A DNA stretch of 51,208 bases from Planctomycetota bacterium (lineage in GTDB: Bacteria; Planctomycetota; UBA11346), in the NCBI GenBank assembly GCA_023150565.1, contig JAKLKR010000007.1, forward strand, positions 11,379 to 62,586, read 5' to 3'. A model generated the notes under the pieces. It saw nothing but the letters and a program-made list of their open reading frames with translations. It searched no databases and was not told the origin of the DNA. The position numbers were made by a program, and so were the translations under genes. The first letter of the stretch is position 1. Every line of letters begins with the position of its first letter. This document shows positions 1 through 7,715 of the stretch, piece by piece.

Positions 1-1
1 C

Positions 2-160
2 AGCTGCGACGGCGGCGCCTCGTGGGAGATGGTGTCCGGCCGCCCGCTCGGCCTGTTCGACAAGGTCACCTGCATCACCGGCGACCCCGAGGTCTTCGGC
101 AAGGTGTACATCGGCTGGAGCGGCAACGGCTTCGCGGTGGGGACGCCGGCGCGGCCCTGA
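2..160 (+). CDS. C-terminal end of a sialidase/GH74-like beta-propeller protein (partial)
   Basis: Only the last 52 codons of the gene lie in the window; the 5' part is cut off by the window edge. The tail contains the phrases SCDGGASWEMV and FGKVYIGWSGNGFAVGTP. The first resembles the Asp-box (S-x-D-x-G-x-x-W) of BNR/sialidase-type beta-propellers. The second resembles the closing strand of GH74 xyloglucanase-like proteins, where a V-Y-I/V-G-T-x-G-R-G-like stretch is usual. This fits an exported glycan-active protein, consistent with the other glycosidases nearby, but too little is visible to name a substrate. The gene ends at a TGA and is convergent with the minus-strand prepilin gene, with 137 bases between them in which I see nothing clear. 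Confidence 0.6.
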   Translation, partial: SCDGGASWEMVSGRPLGLFDKVTCITGDPEVFGKVYIGWSGNGFAVGTPARP

Positions 161-297
161 GCGCACCCTGGCGCCCGTCTCGCCCCCTGGGGACGGCGGC
201 CTGCATCGCCGGACCATGCCCCGGCTCCTCATCCACCCGATCCATGCCGTCCTGCGCGTGCGCTGGTGGATGTGGCTCGCCGGGGCGCTGAGCCGTT

Positions 298-978
298 TCA
301 GCGCAGCACCACCGTCTGCGCCTGGTCCTCGAGCTTGAGGCTGGGCGACCAGCGGGCATGGCCGTCGAGGAAGGCGCAGTTCATGCCCTTGCGGTGGCGC
401 GGCACCGGCAGGAAGGGCTGGAGGTCGCCGCCGGCAACCCAGGCCGGCGGCTGGGTGATGTCGGCGTAGTGCTTGAGCGGGGTGTAGATGAAGGTGCGGC
501 CGTCGCCCGCCACATCGGTGCTGGATACCGTCATGTCGAGCCGGCTGCGGGTGCCCAGCCGGGCCGGGATGTCGTAGCCCGGAGACATGGCATCGGCATG
601 CAGGCGGTGGTTCAGGCCGTAGGAGCCGCCCCAGGGGCTCTGGGTGTTGGCCGGGCACTTGAGCAGCTTCCAGGCCCCCTTGAAGGTGCGGATGTCGCCG
701 AAGCCGGGGCTTTCGATGTCGAGCATCTGGCCGAGGTTCTCGCTGCGGTACCACCAGCGACTGCTGTAGTCGAGCGACAGCGGCAGCAGCCCTTCGCGCT
801 CGCTGGTGTAGGCGATCGCCGCCATCACCACCTGGCGCTGGTTGGAGGCGCACACCATCGACTGCGCCGCCTGGCGCACCGTGCCCAGGGCGGGCAGCAG
901 CATGCCGGCGAGCATGGCGATGATGCTGATCACCACCAGCAGCTCGATCAGGGTGAAGGCGGAGCGGGTGGGCGGCAT
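298..978 (-). CDS. prepilin-like protein with N-terminal cleavage/methylation domain and H-x9-DG motif
   Basis: A 226-residue type II secretion/type IV pilin-like protein. The N-terminus has a short basic leader followed by [15 protein letters not shown], the prepilin peptidase site (Ala instead of the usual Gly at -1) and hydrophobic helix. Near the C-terminus HRKGMNCAFLDG matches the H-x9-DG signature of the large pseudopilin families of planctomycetes and Lentisphaerae. The start at 978 is chosen because it puts the leader directly before the helix; the reading frame stays open upstream but that part looks non-coding. An ECF-type promoter sequence lies 26 bases upstream of this ATG (1004-1034), identical in layout to those before the glycosidase at 5060 and the sigma factor at 6850. 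The next gene upstream encodes a related protein, so this may be an old duplication. Confidence 0.9.
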   Translation of the reverse strand: MPPTRSAFTLIELLVVISIIAMLAGMLLPALGTVRQAAQSMVCASNQRQVVMAAIAYTSEREGLLPLSLDYSSRWWYRSENLGQMLDIESPGFGDIRTFKGAWKLLKCPANTQSPWGGSYGLNHRLHADAMSPGYDIPARLGTRSRLDMTVSSTDVAGDGRTFIYTPLKHYADITQPPAWVAGGDLQPFLPVPRHRKGMNCAFLDGHARWSPSLKLEDQAQTVVLR

Positions 979-1003
979 GGCGGGTCCTCGGGGGCTGCAC
1001 CCG

Positions 1004-1034
1004 ACTACCCGGCGAAGGGAGCGCTCCTGTACAA
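1004..1034 (-). promoter_or_regulatory. ECF-type promoter, copy A
   Basis: Read on the minus strand the sequence is TTGTACAG, 16 bases, GGGTAGT. The same two blocks with the same 16-base gap recur at 5088-5118 and 6932-6962. It lies 26 bases before the prepilin ATG. The two-block layout fits an ECF sigma promoter (-35 and -10 blocks); assignment to the sigma factor at 6326-6850 is inference. Confidence 0.7.
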
Positions 1035-1054
1035 TGGATCTGGTTTGAAGGCGG

Positions 1055-1168
1055 AGTTGATGGTTCGCGGTTGATCGTTGACCGGTGCGACGCCAACCCA
1101 TGGCACCTGATCCAGCGGTTCACACCCGTAGGTGTAGTATGCCAACCATCAACCATGGACCATCAACC
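1055..1168. repeat. imperfect 27-bp inverted repeat flanking a ~60-bp core
   Basis: The stretch 1055-1081 and the reverse complement of 1142-1168 agree at about 21 of 27 positions. Both are built from GTTGATGGT-like units (two per arm), and the core between them holds a small ACACC-CGTA-GGTGT hairpin. It fills most of the gap between the two prepilin genes. It could be a small mobile-element remnant or a regulatory region; no coding potential is visible. Confidence 0.45.
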
Positions 1169-1188
1169 GCCAACGGCGGGTTTGACGA

Positions 1189-1911
1189 TCAGCGCAGGAT
1201 CACCGAGACGGCCTGGTCCTCGAGCAGCAGGTTGGGCGAATAGCGCACATGGCCATCCAGGAAGCCGATGTTCATGCCCTTGCGGTGGCGCGGGATGGGC
1301 AGGTGGTGCTGGAGGCTGCCGCCGCCCGCCCACACCGGGGGCAGGTTGATGTCGGCGTAGATCTTGACCGGGGTGTAGATGTACATGCGGCTGTCGCTGG
1401 AGACGTCGCCCAGGATCACCGTGCTGCTGACCTTGCCCACGCTGGAGGTGGCTCGCGGCGGATAGGCCGGCACGCCAGCCAGCAGATCGGTGGCATCGCA
1501 ATGGAAGCGGGTGTTCAGGCCCTGGTTCACCCCGGTCTTGTTGAGCCGGTCGGAGGGGCACTTCAGCACCTGCCAGGGGCCCTTGATCATGCGCACATCG
1601 CCGGTCGCCAGGCTGGCGTTCCACGGCATGGCGGTGTCCTGGATCTCGAGGTACTGACCCAGACGCGCGTTGGCGAAGTAGTGGTAGGGCCCGGCGCCGC
1701 TCGGCAGCGGGCCCCAGGAATAGGGCAGCACGTCCTCGTTGTCGCCGCAGTAGCCCACCACCGCGAGCAGGAGCTGACGCTGGTTGTTGGCGCACGACGC
1801 GCTCTGCGCCGAGGCCTTCACCAGCGATATCGCCGGCAGCAGCATGCCGGCGAGGATGGCGATGATGCTGATCACCACCAGCAGCTCGATCAGGGTGAAG
1901 GCGCGGTTCAT
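1189..1911 (-). CDS. prepilin-like protein with N-terminal cleavage/methylation domain and H-x9-DG motif
   Basis: A 240-residue protein starting [18 protein letters not shown], a textbook prepilin N-terminus with only three residues before the processing site. It ends with HRKGMNIGFLDGHVRYSP, containing the H-x9-DG signature. The central part (cleft phrases such as GPWQVLKCPSDR) closely parallels the neighbouring prepilin at 298-978, whose equivalent is GAWKLLKCPANT, so the two are probably paralogues. Its ATG overlaps the TGA of the upstream gene (ATGA arrangement at 1908-1911), so translation is likely coupled. It is expected to be processed and inserted into the inner membrane as a pseudopilin; its partner secretion machinery is not in this window. 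Confidence 0.9.
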   Translation of the reverse strand: MNRAFTLIELLVVISIIAILAGMLLPAISLVKASAQSASCANNQRQLLLAVVGYCGDNEDVLPYSWGPLPSGAGPYHYFANARLGQYLEIQDTAMPWNASLATGDVRMIKGPWQVLKCPSDRLNKTGVNQGLNTRFHCDATDLLAGVPAYPPRATSSVGKVSSTVILGDVSSDSRMYIYTPVKIYADINLPPVWAGGGSLQHHLPIPRHRKGMNIGFLDGHVRYSPNLLLEDQAVSVILR

Positions 1912-2351
1912 TGGCCCATCTCCTTGCGGAAGCGCGCCATGCGCTCCTCGCCTTCGCCGGTCATGAAGCGCTGCGCAGTGGCGATCTCGCGCGCGGTGAG
2001 CGCGCGCTTGAGCGGCGCGATCACCGGCGTGCGCGCGGCGTTGCCGGCCGGGATGAGGGGGAAGAGGTACGGCTTGCCGGCCTGCTGCGGCACCACCGCG
2101 GGATCGGGATGGAAGTAGGCCGGCCAGGCGGTGGCGCCGCCGGCCTCCTGGGTCGAGGCCGGGCCGGTGATCTCGCCGCGCACCACCAGCACCCGGGTAT
2201 CGTCGTAGCCGGCCGCCCCCTCGGCGATGTAGGTCCAGGGGAAGTCGCGGAACCCCGCCAGCGGCTCGGCGGTGGAGGCACGCCACACCCACACCGCCGC
2301 GATCACCGCGACTAGCAGCAGGACGCCCAGCACCAGGTTCCGCGGCTTCAT
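1908..2351 (-). CDS. small exported/membrane-anchored protein of unknown function
   Basis: A 147-residue protein that I do not recognise. It begins MKPRNLVLGVLLLVAVIAAVWVW, a basic stretch and one hydrophobic helix, so it is either anchored in the inner membrane by its N-terminus or has an uncleaved signal. The remainder is soluble and rather acidic/aromatic, with no cysteines and no evident catalytic motif. The start at 2351 is preferred over an earlier ATG because it sits right before the hydrophobic helix. Its stop overlaps the start of the prepilin-like gene by four bases, and it lies 52 bases downstream of the glycosidase gene, so all three may be co-transcribed. A role in assembly of the prepilin product is possible but only inferred from position. 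Confidence 0.75.
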   Translation of the reverse strand: MKPRNLVLGVLLLVAVIAAVWVWRASTAEPLAGFRDFPWTYIAEGAAGYDDTRVLVVRGEITGPASTQEAGGATAWPAYFHPDPAVVPQQAGKPYLFPLIPAGNAARTPVIAPLKRALTAREIATAQRFMTGEGEERMARFRKEMGQ

Positions 2352-2403
2352 GCGGCGGTTCTCCGGTAAAGTATGGCCCAGGAACGACCTGCTGGCAAAT
2401 CGC

Positions 2404-5060
2404 TCATGGCAGGACCACCTCATAGGCCATGCGCGCACCCTCGGTGCCGCGCACCCGCAGGGGGATGGTCAGGCCGCCGGGACCGGCCACCGCCGCCACC
2501 TTCTCCAGCCGGCGCCCGCCGCCCGACAGCGCCCACACCTGGTAGCGCCCGGCCTCGGTCAGGGCGATCTGCACGCTGGCGGCGCCGTCGCGCACCAGAT
2601 GCGGCAGCTTGCCCCAGTCGGTCATGCTCTGGCGGCTGGACTCGTTGTACTTGGCGCCGGTGTTCTGCAGGTCGGTGAGATGGGTGATGAGCAGCCGTCT
2701 GGCGCTGCGGATGGGCGCGCCGTCGAGGCTGCTGACCAGCACGGTGGCGCCGGTGGTCAGGCCGTCGATGCGCACCCCGGCCCTGGCGGCGTCGATGGCC
2801 AGGCCGGGATCGGCGTAGCCGCCGGCGCTGCGCGGGGTGTCGATGGTGAGCACGCCGCGCTTGCTGTCGATCACCACCTCGCCGGTCTCGCTGCGCTGCA
2901 CCCCGTCGGCAGGCAAGGCCAGTTGGGCATCGCGGTCGCCGGCGCCGCGCGCCGGCACCGCGATGGCGCCGGCCGGGGCCTGGGCCGCGTCCTCGACCAC
3001 CGCGCAGCCGATGCGCGTGGTCCAGGCCAGCCAGTCGAGGGTGCCGAGCTTGAGCCGGCTGGGCGGGTCGCGCAGCTGGGCCTTGGTCAGCACCAGCGCC
3101 AGGCGCTGCGGCGCCGGGGCCAGGTCGCGGCGCAGGTAGAGCAGGATGGCGGCGCGGTCGCCGGCCTGGCTGAGGGGATCGCTGACCAGGTTGAACCAGT
3201 CCATGGGCGCGGGCGCGAACAGCTCGGCGTCCTTGTGCGCGTAGGCGAAGCGCCACAGCGCGTCCCAGTCCTGCAGCGACGCCAGCGCCCCGGTCAGGGC
3301 CCCGCCCATGCCGCGGAAGCGGCCGGGGGCGGTGTAGTTGTACTCGCTGACGGTGAACGGCTTGCCCCAGATGCGGGCGCCGGCGCTGGCGGTGCCGCCG
3401 GGGGCGCCGTCGCGCACCGGGTTGGCGTAGCGCCCCGACACCGGCAGGCGCAGCTGCGGCGGGTGGTCGACGTAGAAGTGGTCGTCGACGTAGTCGAAGG
3501 TGGCGCGCACCCCCTGGCCGGAGGGCGACACCGAGCCGTAGTTGAGGTCGGTGAGCAGCGCCGGGCACTTCAGCTCGTCGCGCAGCAGCGTGCGCATGCG
3601 CTCGACCATGGCGCGCTCGGTGTCGGCCTTGAACACCTGGCAGGCGCGGGCGCGGCGGGTGCCGCTGCCGGCTTCGGCGGGCAGGGCCACGGTGCCGGCG
3701 GCGGGGTCCTCGCTGTCGGCCAGGTCGCCCAGCGCCAGGTCGAGGGCGTCGCGGTCGGGATAGCGCGCCGCCAGCCAGCGGTTCCACGCCGCGGTCCACT
3801 GCGGGTTGGCCCTCACCTCGGCGTGGCCGCCGATCCAGCCCTCGTTGATCAGCGACACCCAGGCCAGGGCGGGGTCCTCGGCCAGGCGCTTGCCGGTGTA
3901 GGGGTTGACGTGGTCGAGCAGCTTGCGCGCGAAGGTCGCCCAGTCCTGGAAGGCGGGCTCGTGCACCGGGATCAGCATCTTGTAGCGGTCGGGCTTCATC
4001 AGCCCCTCGCCGCCCAGGCCGATCTGCCTGGGCGCCACCGGGCGCGAGACGTAGAGGTCGGTGGTCAGCCACAGCCCGCGCCTGGCGCAGCCGGCCATCA
4101 GGTAGTCGAGCTGGTCGACGCGGGCGGGATCCCAGTCGAAGCCCGGCTTCCAGTCCTGGCTGCCCAGGCGGAACTCGTAGTGGTGGATGCGCACGCTGTT
4201 GTAGCCCAGGCGCACCAGGCGGTCGAGCAGGCGGTCGACCTGCTCCTTGGGCAGGTACTGGGCCGAGAAGCACAGGTTCACGCCGTAGAAGCGCTTCGGC
4301 TTCTGCGGCTCGTCGGCGTAGGCGAAGTGGCCGTCGGCGGTGGCGATCACCCGCCCCTTGGACCCGCACGGCCCGTCGGTCAGGCCGAGGGCCGCAAAGT
4401 CAAGCGCCGAGCCCGGCTCGATGTCGAGCTCGGTGGCCAGCGGCACCCACTCGTCGCCGGCCGCCAGCGTCACCGGCAGGTCGCGGCGGGTGCGCAGCCC
4501 GCCGGGCACCGCCACCGTCATCGCCACCGTGGCGCGCTCGCCGGCCGCCAGGGTGCCCATCGCCCGGCCGATGCGCACCACGAAGGTCTGGCCGCCCCAG
4601 CGGCGGTTGTCCTGCAGGGTCACCATGGTCGGCTGGGGGAAGGCCAGCTCGAGGCGCTGACCGCCGGGGATGGTCAGGGCCAGGGTGCGCGCGGGGGCGT
4701 TGAACAGGTGCGCCTCGCCGTGCAGGGCGGGGAAGGTCCCGCTCTTGTCGTCGGCGGTCCAGCTGCCGCCGGCCAGGGCCTGCACCGCGAACTCGGCGCT
4801 CAGCGCCAGGCTGTTGAATGGGGCGGCGGTGGCGGCGGTGAGGCTCCACGACACCGGGGGGCGTCGGCGGCCGGCGCCGGCCCCGCGACCGGGGCGCCGA
4901 ACTTCCACTGCGGGTCGGCGGTGAACGGGGCGAAGGTGCAGACCGCGGTGCCGTCGACCGCCAGGTGCAGCCGGCCATCGGTGCCGAGCGCCAGATCGGC
5001 CGGCTCGGCGGCGACAGCAGCCGCGCACAGGGTTGCGAGCAGGATCAGGGCATGGCGCAT
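2404..5060 (-). CDS. exported GH5-like (cellulase-fold) glycoside hydrolase, apparent frameshift near the N-terminus
   Basis: The reconstructed protein is about 885 residues. The signal peptide (MRHALILLATLCAAAVAAEP) is in one frame up to about 4862, and the rest of the protein runs in the neighbouring frame. The switch falls at a run of six G on the plus strand (4856-4861); one extra base would join DAP to PVSWSLTAA without a gap. The catalytic half has a (beta/alpha)8-type pattern with YGVNLCFS, SVRIHHYE, WVSLINEGW (likely acid/base Glu) and FTVSEYNYT (likely nucleophile Glu), as in GH5 and related clan GH-A enzymes. N- and C-terminal parts look like beta domains. The ECF-type promoter copy B lies 27 bases before the ATG. 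Either the gene is broken or phase-variable, or the run was miscounted in sequencing. Confidence 0.82.
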
Positions 5061-5087
5061 GGGCGGTCCTGGGTGGGGCGTTCAGCC

Positions 5088-5118
5088 ACTACCCGCCCAG
5101 GGCTGCACGTCTGTACAA
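5088..5118 (-). promoter_or_regulatory. ECF-type promoter, copy B
   Basis: On the minus strand TTGTACAG, 16 bases, GGGTAGT, the same as copies A and C. It lies 27 bases before the ATG of the GH5-like gene and just downstream of the stop of the FecR-like gene (5131). The glycosidase can therefore be transcribed separately from the sigma/FecR unit, probably by the same sigma factor. Confidence 0.7.
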
Positions 5119-5130
5119 CGACCTGGCGGG

Positions 5131-6336
5131 TCAGGGCGCGGGGGCGCCCACGGTGCAGGAGTGTACCACCAGACCGACCGGCCGGTTCCAGGCCCCCACC
5201 GCCACCCCGCTGATGCGCGCGCCCAGGGCCTGGGCGAGGGCGGCGCCCTTCTCGACCCGCAGGTCGCCGAAGCTCCAGGTGCGCTGGTGGCGGCCGGCGG
5301 GCAGGTCGATGTGGACCGCATAGACGCCCAGCCAGTCGCGGCCGTCCGCCTGGCGGCAGACCAGGAACACCGCGAGGGTGCCGGGATGCGCCAGGGTGGC
5401 ATCGATGGCGATGCCCAGATCCGGGCGCAGGCGGGCGTATCCGCCGTCCTTGTGCGGGATCTCGACCCGCTCCGAGGTCGCGTCGACCGCCGCGGCGGCG
5501 ATGCCGTCGCCGCGCAGGGTGCCGGTCCAGCCCTGGCCGCGCGCCGCCTGCCAGGCGGCGGGATCGAGCCGCACCAGGGTGGCGCCGCCGGCGGCGGGGG
5601 TGGCAGGCATGACCTGGAGCGCCCCGCCGCCGCCCACCATCGCCAGCCCGCCGGCGGCGACCTCGCGGCGCTCGCCGCCGGCGCTCACCGCCACCGTGCC
5701 CTCGGCCACCGCCACCGTGCTGCCGGCCGGGGTGCGGCTGACGCTGAAGCGGGTGCCCACCACCGTCACCGCCAGGCGGTCGGTGCGCACCGCCAGGCTG
5801 CGCCCGTCCTGCTGGTGGGCGGCGTCGACCGCCAGCCGTCCGCCGCGCAGCAGCAGGTCCTTGGCCGGGCCGGCGGCGGCGATCTCCAGCTCGCCGCCGG
5901 CGGCCAGCTCGATGCGGGTGTCCTCGCCCGGCCAGCGCAGCACCGCGGTCGCGCTGCGCGTGCGCACCAGATCGCCGGCGCGCAGCGGACCGGCCGCAGC
6001 CACGTCCAGTTCGCCGCCCGCGCGCACCACCAGCGCGCCCTCGCCCTCCAGCTGCGGCCCGGTCGGGGTGGAACCGCCCGGCCACAGCCCGATCCCCACC
6101 ATCAGCAGGGCGGCGGCGGCCAGCGCCGGCCACCAGCGCAGCAGCAGCGGCCGCTGGCGGCGCTGCGCCACCCGCGGCAGGGCGGTGTCGTAGGCCAGCG
6201 AGCGGGCGAAGGCGCGGCGGGCCTCGCCGTCGGCGGCGAGCAGGGCGGCCAGCTCGGCCACCTGGGCTTCATCCAGGGCTCCGTCGAGATGGCCGCCGAT
6301 GAGCTGGTCGAGCCGGCGTTGCACTTCAGGCGCCAT
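5131..6336 (-). CDS. FecR-like membrane protein, probable partner of the adjacent ECF sigma factor
   Basis: A 401-residue protein. Residues 1-70 are helical and charged (short zinc-less anti-sigma-like region beginning MAPEVQRRLDQLIGGHLDG), followed by one membrane helix (LLLRWWPALAAAALLMVGIGL). Next comes a periplasmic FecR-type beta domain with VRTRSATAVLRWPGEDTRIEL, LLLRGGRLAVDA and VGTRFSVSRTPAGSTVAVAEG. The last 150 residues form a further beta-rich domain. The layout (cytoplasmic segment, one helix, FecR domain) is that of sigma-factor regulators that sense an external signal. Its start overlaps the end of the sigma-factor gene by 11 bases, so the two are translationally coupled. Whether it inhibits or activates the sigma factor cannot be told from sequence. 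Confidence 0.85.
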   Translation of the reverse strand: MAPEVQRRLDQLIGGHLDGALDEAQVAELAALLAADGEARRAFARSLAYDTALPRVAQRRQRPLLLRWWPALAAAALLMVGIGLWPGGSTPTGPQLEGEGALVVRAGGELDVAAAGPLRAGDLVRTRSATAVLRWPGEDTRIELAAGGELEIAAAGPAKDLLLRGGRLAVDAAHQQDGRSLAVRTDRLAVTVVGTRFSVSRTPAGSTVAVAEGTVAVSAGGERREVAAGGLAMVGGGGALQVMPATPAAGGATLVRLDPAAWQAARGQGWTGTLRGDGIAAAAVDATSERVEIPHKDGGYARLRPDLGIAIDATLAHPGTLAVFLVCRQADGRDWLGVYAVHIDLPAGRHQRTWSFGDLRVEKGAALAQALGARISGVAVGAWNRPVGLVVHSCTVGAPAP

Positions 6337-6850
6337 GGCCGTCCTCCCGCGCCAGGCGCTGGCGCACGCAGTCGGCCAGGGTCTTGTGCAGCCGGCAGAG
6401 GGTGACGTACACGGTGTTGAGCGGGCGGCCCAGGCGGCGGGCGATCTCCTCGCCGGGGTGGCCGTCGCCATAGCGCAGCTGCACCAGCTGGCGCGCGCCC
6501 GGCGACAGCCGGCCCAGGCAGGCGCGCAGGGCGTCGAGGCGGTGGTCGGCGACCTCGTCGGCGGCCTCGGTCAGCTCGCGTTCGGCGAGCTGGGCCAGCC
6601 GCTCGGACCCGGCCGGGCGTTCGCGGCGGTGGCGTTCCAGGTGCTTGAGCGCCTCGAAGCGGCAGATGCGGCGGATCCAGCCTTCGAAGGCGGCCTCGTC
6701 GGGCACCTCGGCGTGCTTGCGCAGGCAGATCATCGCCGCCTCCTGCAGCACGTCCTCGCAGCCGTGCAGGCTGCCGACGATGGCGCGGATGTAGAACAGC
6801 AGTGGGGCGCGCCGGGCCTCGAACAGTTCGGCGGCCTGGTCGCGCTCCAT
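6326..6850 (-). CDS. ECF RNA polymerase sigma factor (Rhodopirellula/Verrucomicrobium type)
   Basis: A 174-residue sigma-70 family protein. Region 2 is at residues 10-75 (LLFYIRAIVGSLHGCEDVLQE, then EGWIRRICRFEALKHLERHRR) and region 4 at 105-165 (LSPGARQLVQLRYGDGHPGEE followed by LGRPLNTVYVTLCRLHKTL, the helix-turn-helix). The length and the region-2 wording are typical of the sigma family named after Rhodopirellula and Verrucomicrobium, abundant in PVC bacteria and usually found with FecR-like proteins, as here. Promoter copy C lies 81 bases upstream, which suggests autoregulation. It probably directs transcription of the prepilin gene at 978 and the glycosidase at 5060 through copies A and B. 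Confidence 0.9.
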   Translation of the reverse strand: MERDQAAELFEARRAPLLFYIRAIVGSLHGCEDVLQEAAMICLRKHAEVPDEAAFEGWIRRICRFEALKHLERHRRERPAGSERLAQLAERELTEAADEVADHRLDALRACLGRLSPGARQLVQLRYGDGHPGEEIARRLGRPLNTVYVTLCRLHKTLADCVRQRLAREDGHGA

Positions 6851-6931
6851 CGCCCTGATGGTGGCGCCGCCCGGCCCGATGCACGTCCCGGCCCCGGCCG
6901 GCGCTCCTGCCCATCAGTCACGCTCATGCCC

Positions 6932-6962
6932 ACTACCCGGCGGGCGGAGGATTCCTGTACAA
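6932..6962 (-). promoter_or_regulatory. ECF-type promoter, copy C, upstream of the sigma-factor gene
   Basis: Minus-strand TTGTACAG, 16 bases, GGGTAGT, 81 bases before the sigma-factor ATG. It is the third copy with identical spacing. Its position in front of the sigma gene suggests that the factor drives its own operon, a common habit of ECF factors. Confidence 0.7.
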
Positions 6963-7059
6963 CGGAATCGCCCGGAGGGCGTAAGGCGCCGTCAGCCCCG
7001 GGGCGGCGGCGCACGGCGCAATCCCGGCAAATAAAGAAAAAATAAAGGGGCGAGGAAAT

Positions 7060-7135
7060 AAAGGGGCCACACCACCTCATCAAGGTGGGCAAATAAAGGG
7101 GCCACACCACCTTATCAAGGTGGTGTGGCCCCTTT
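7060..7135. repeat. palindromic repeat, one partial and one complete copy
   Basis: The complete copy has arms AAAGGGGCCACACCACCTT (7095-7113) and its exact reverse complement (7117-7135) around a 3-base loop ATC, a perfect 19-bp stem. A partial copy (7060-7089) keeps the left arm and loop but loses most of the right arm. Further AATAAAGGGG fragments precede it from 7041. The same element recurs at 12814-12897. The gap 6851-7265 otherwise holds only promoter copy C; no gene is visible in it. The element sits between divergent genes here, so it is not simply a terminator. Confidence 0.85.
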
Positions 7136-7265
7136 GTTCCCTTTGTTCAGCCGCCTGAGGACGGCCGGGGTCGCGGCGCCGCTTGCATGGGAGGCGCAGG
7201 CGCAGGCCCGGTACACCATCCGCTGCCGGCACCGTGCGCGGTGCCCAGACGGCGAAAGGGCAGCC

Positions 7266-7700
7266 ATGTCCGAGGTCTCCTTCCATCGCGTGCTGCGCGC
7301 CCCGCCGGAGCGCGTGTACCGCGCCTTCCTGGAGCCGGCCGCGCTGGCCAAGTGGCTGCCGCCCTTCGGCTTCACCGCCACCGTGCACCACCTCGAGGCG
7401 CGCGTCGGCGGCGGCTTCCGCATGTCCTTCCGCAGCCTGGCCAACGGCCAGGAGCACGCCTTCGGCGGCACCTACCTGGAGCTGGTCCCCGCCAGCCGCC
7501 TGCGCTACACCGACCGCTTCGACGATCCCGGCCTGCCCGGCGAGATGGAGGTGGTGGTCGAGCTGGCGGCGGTGTCGTGCGGCACCGCGCTGTCGATCCG
7601 CCAGAGCGGCATCCCGGCGGCGATCCCCACCGAGATGTGCCACCTCGGCTGGCAGGAATCGCTGCTCCAGCTCGCCCAGCTGGTCGAAACCGCAGCCTGA
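7266..7700 (+). CDS. SRPBCC/AHSA1-type domain protein
   Basis: A 144-residue protein of the START-like SRPBCC fold, closest in character to the Activator of Hsp90 ATPase homologue 1 (AHSA1) group. It opens with VSFHRVLRAPPERVYRAFLEPAALAKWLPPFGFTA, the standard first helix-strand of the family, followed by GGGFRMSFRSLANG and YLELVPASRLRYTDRF, and ends in a long helix (MCHLGWQESLLQLAQLVE). In bacteria such proteins bind hydrophobic ligands or have unknown roles; no catalytic residues can be assigned. The start at 7266 fits the domain boundary, while the frame is open back to 7125 through the repeat. It is convergent with the AraC gene, with only 15 bases between the stops. Confidence 0.88.
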   Translation: MSEVSFHRVLRAPPERVYRAFLEPAALAKWLPPFGFTATVHHLEARVGGGFRMSFRSLANGQEHAFGGTYLELVPASRLRYTDRFDDPGLPGEMEVVVELAAVSCGTALSIRQSGIPAAIPTEMCHLGWQESLLQLAQLVETAA

Positions 7701-7715
7701 CGCCGGCACCGCTGC

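Noticed and set aside
2272..6405. 1377-codon open frame on the plus strand over the GH5-like, FecR and sigma genes
   Set aside because: It is antisense to three well-supported genes. Its composition (Gly/Ala/Arg/His-rich, no domain) is typical of a shadow frame in GC-rich DNA.
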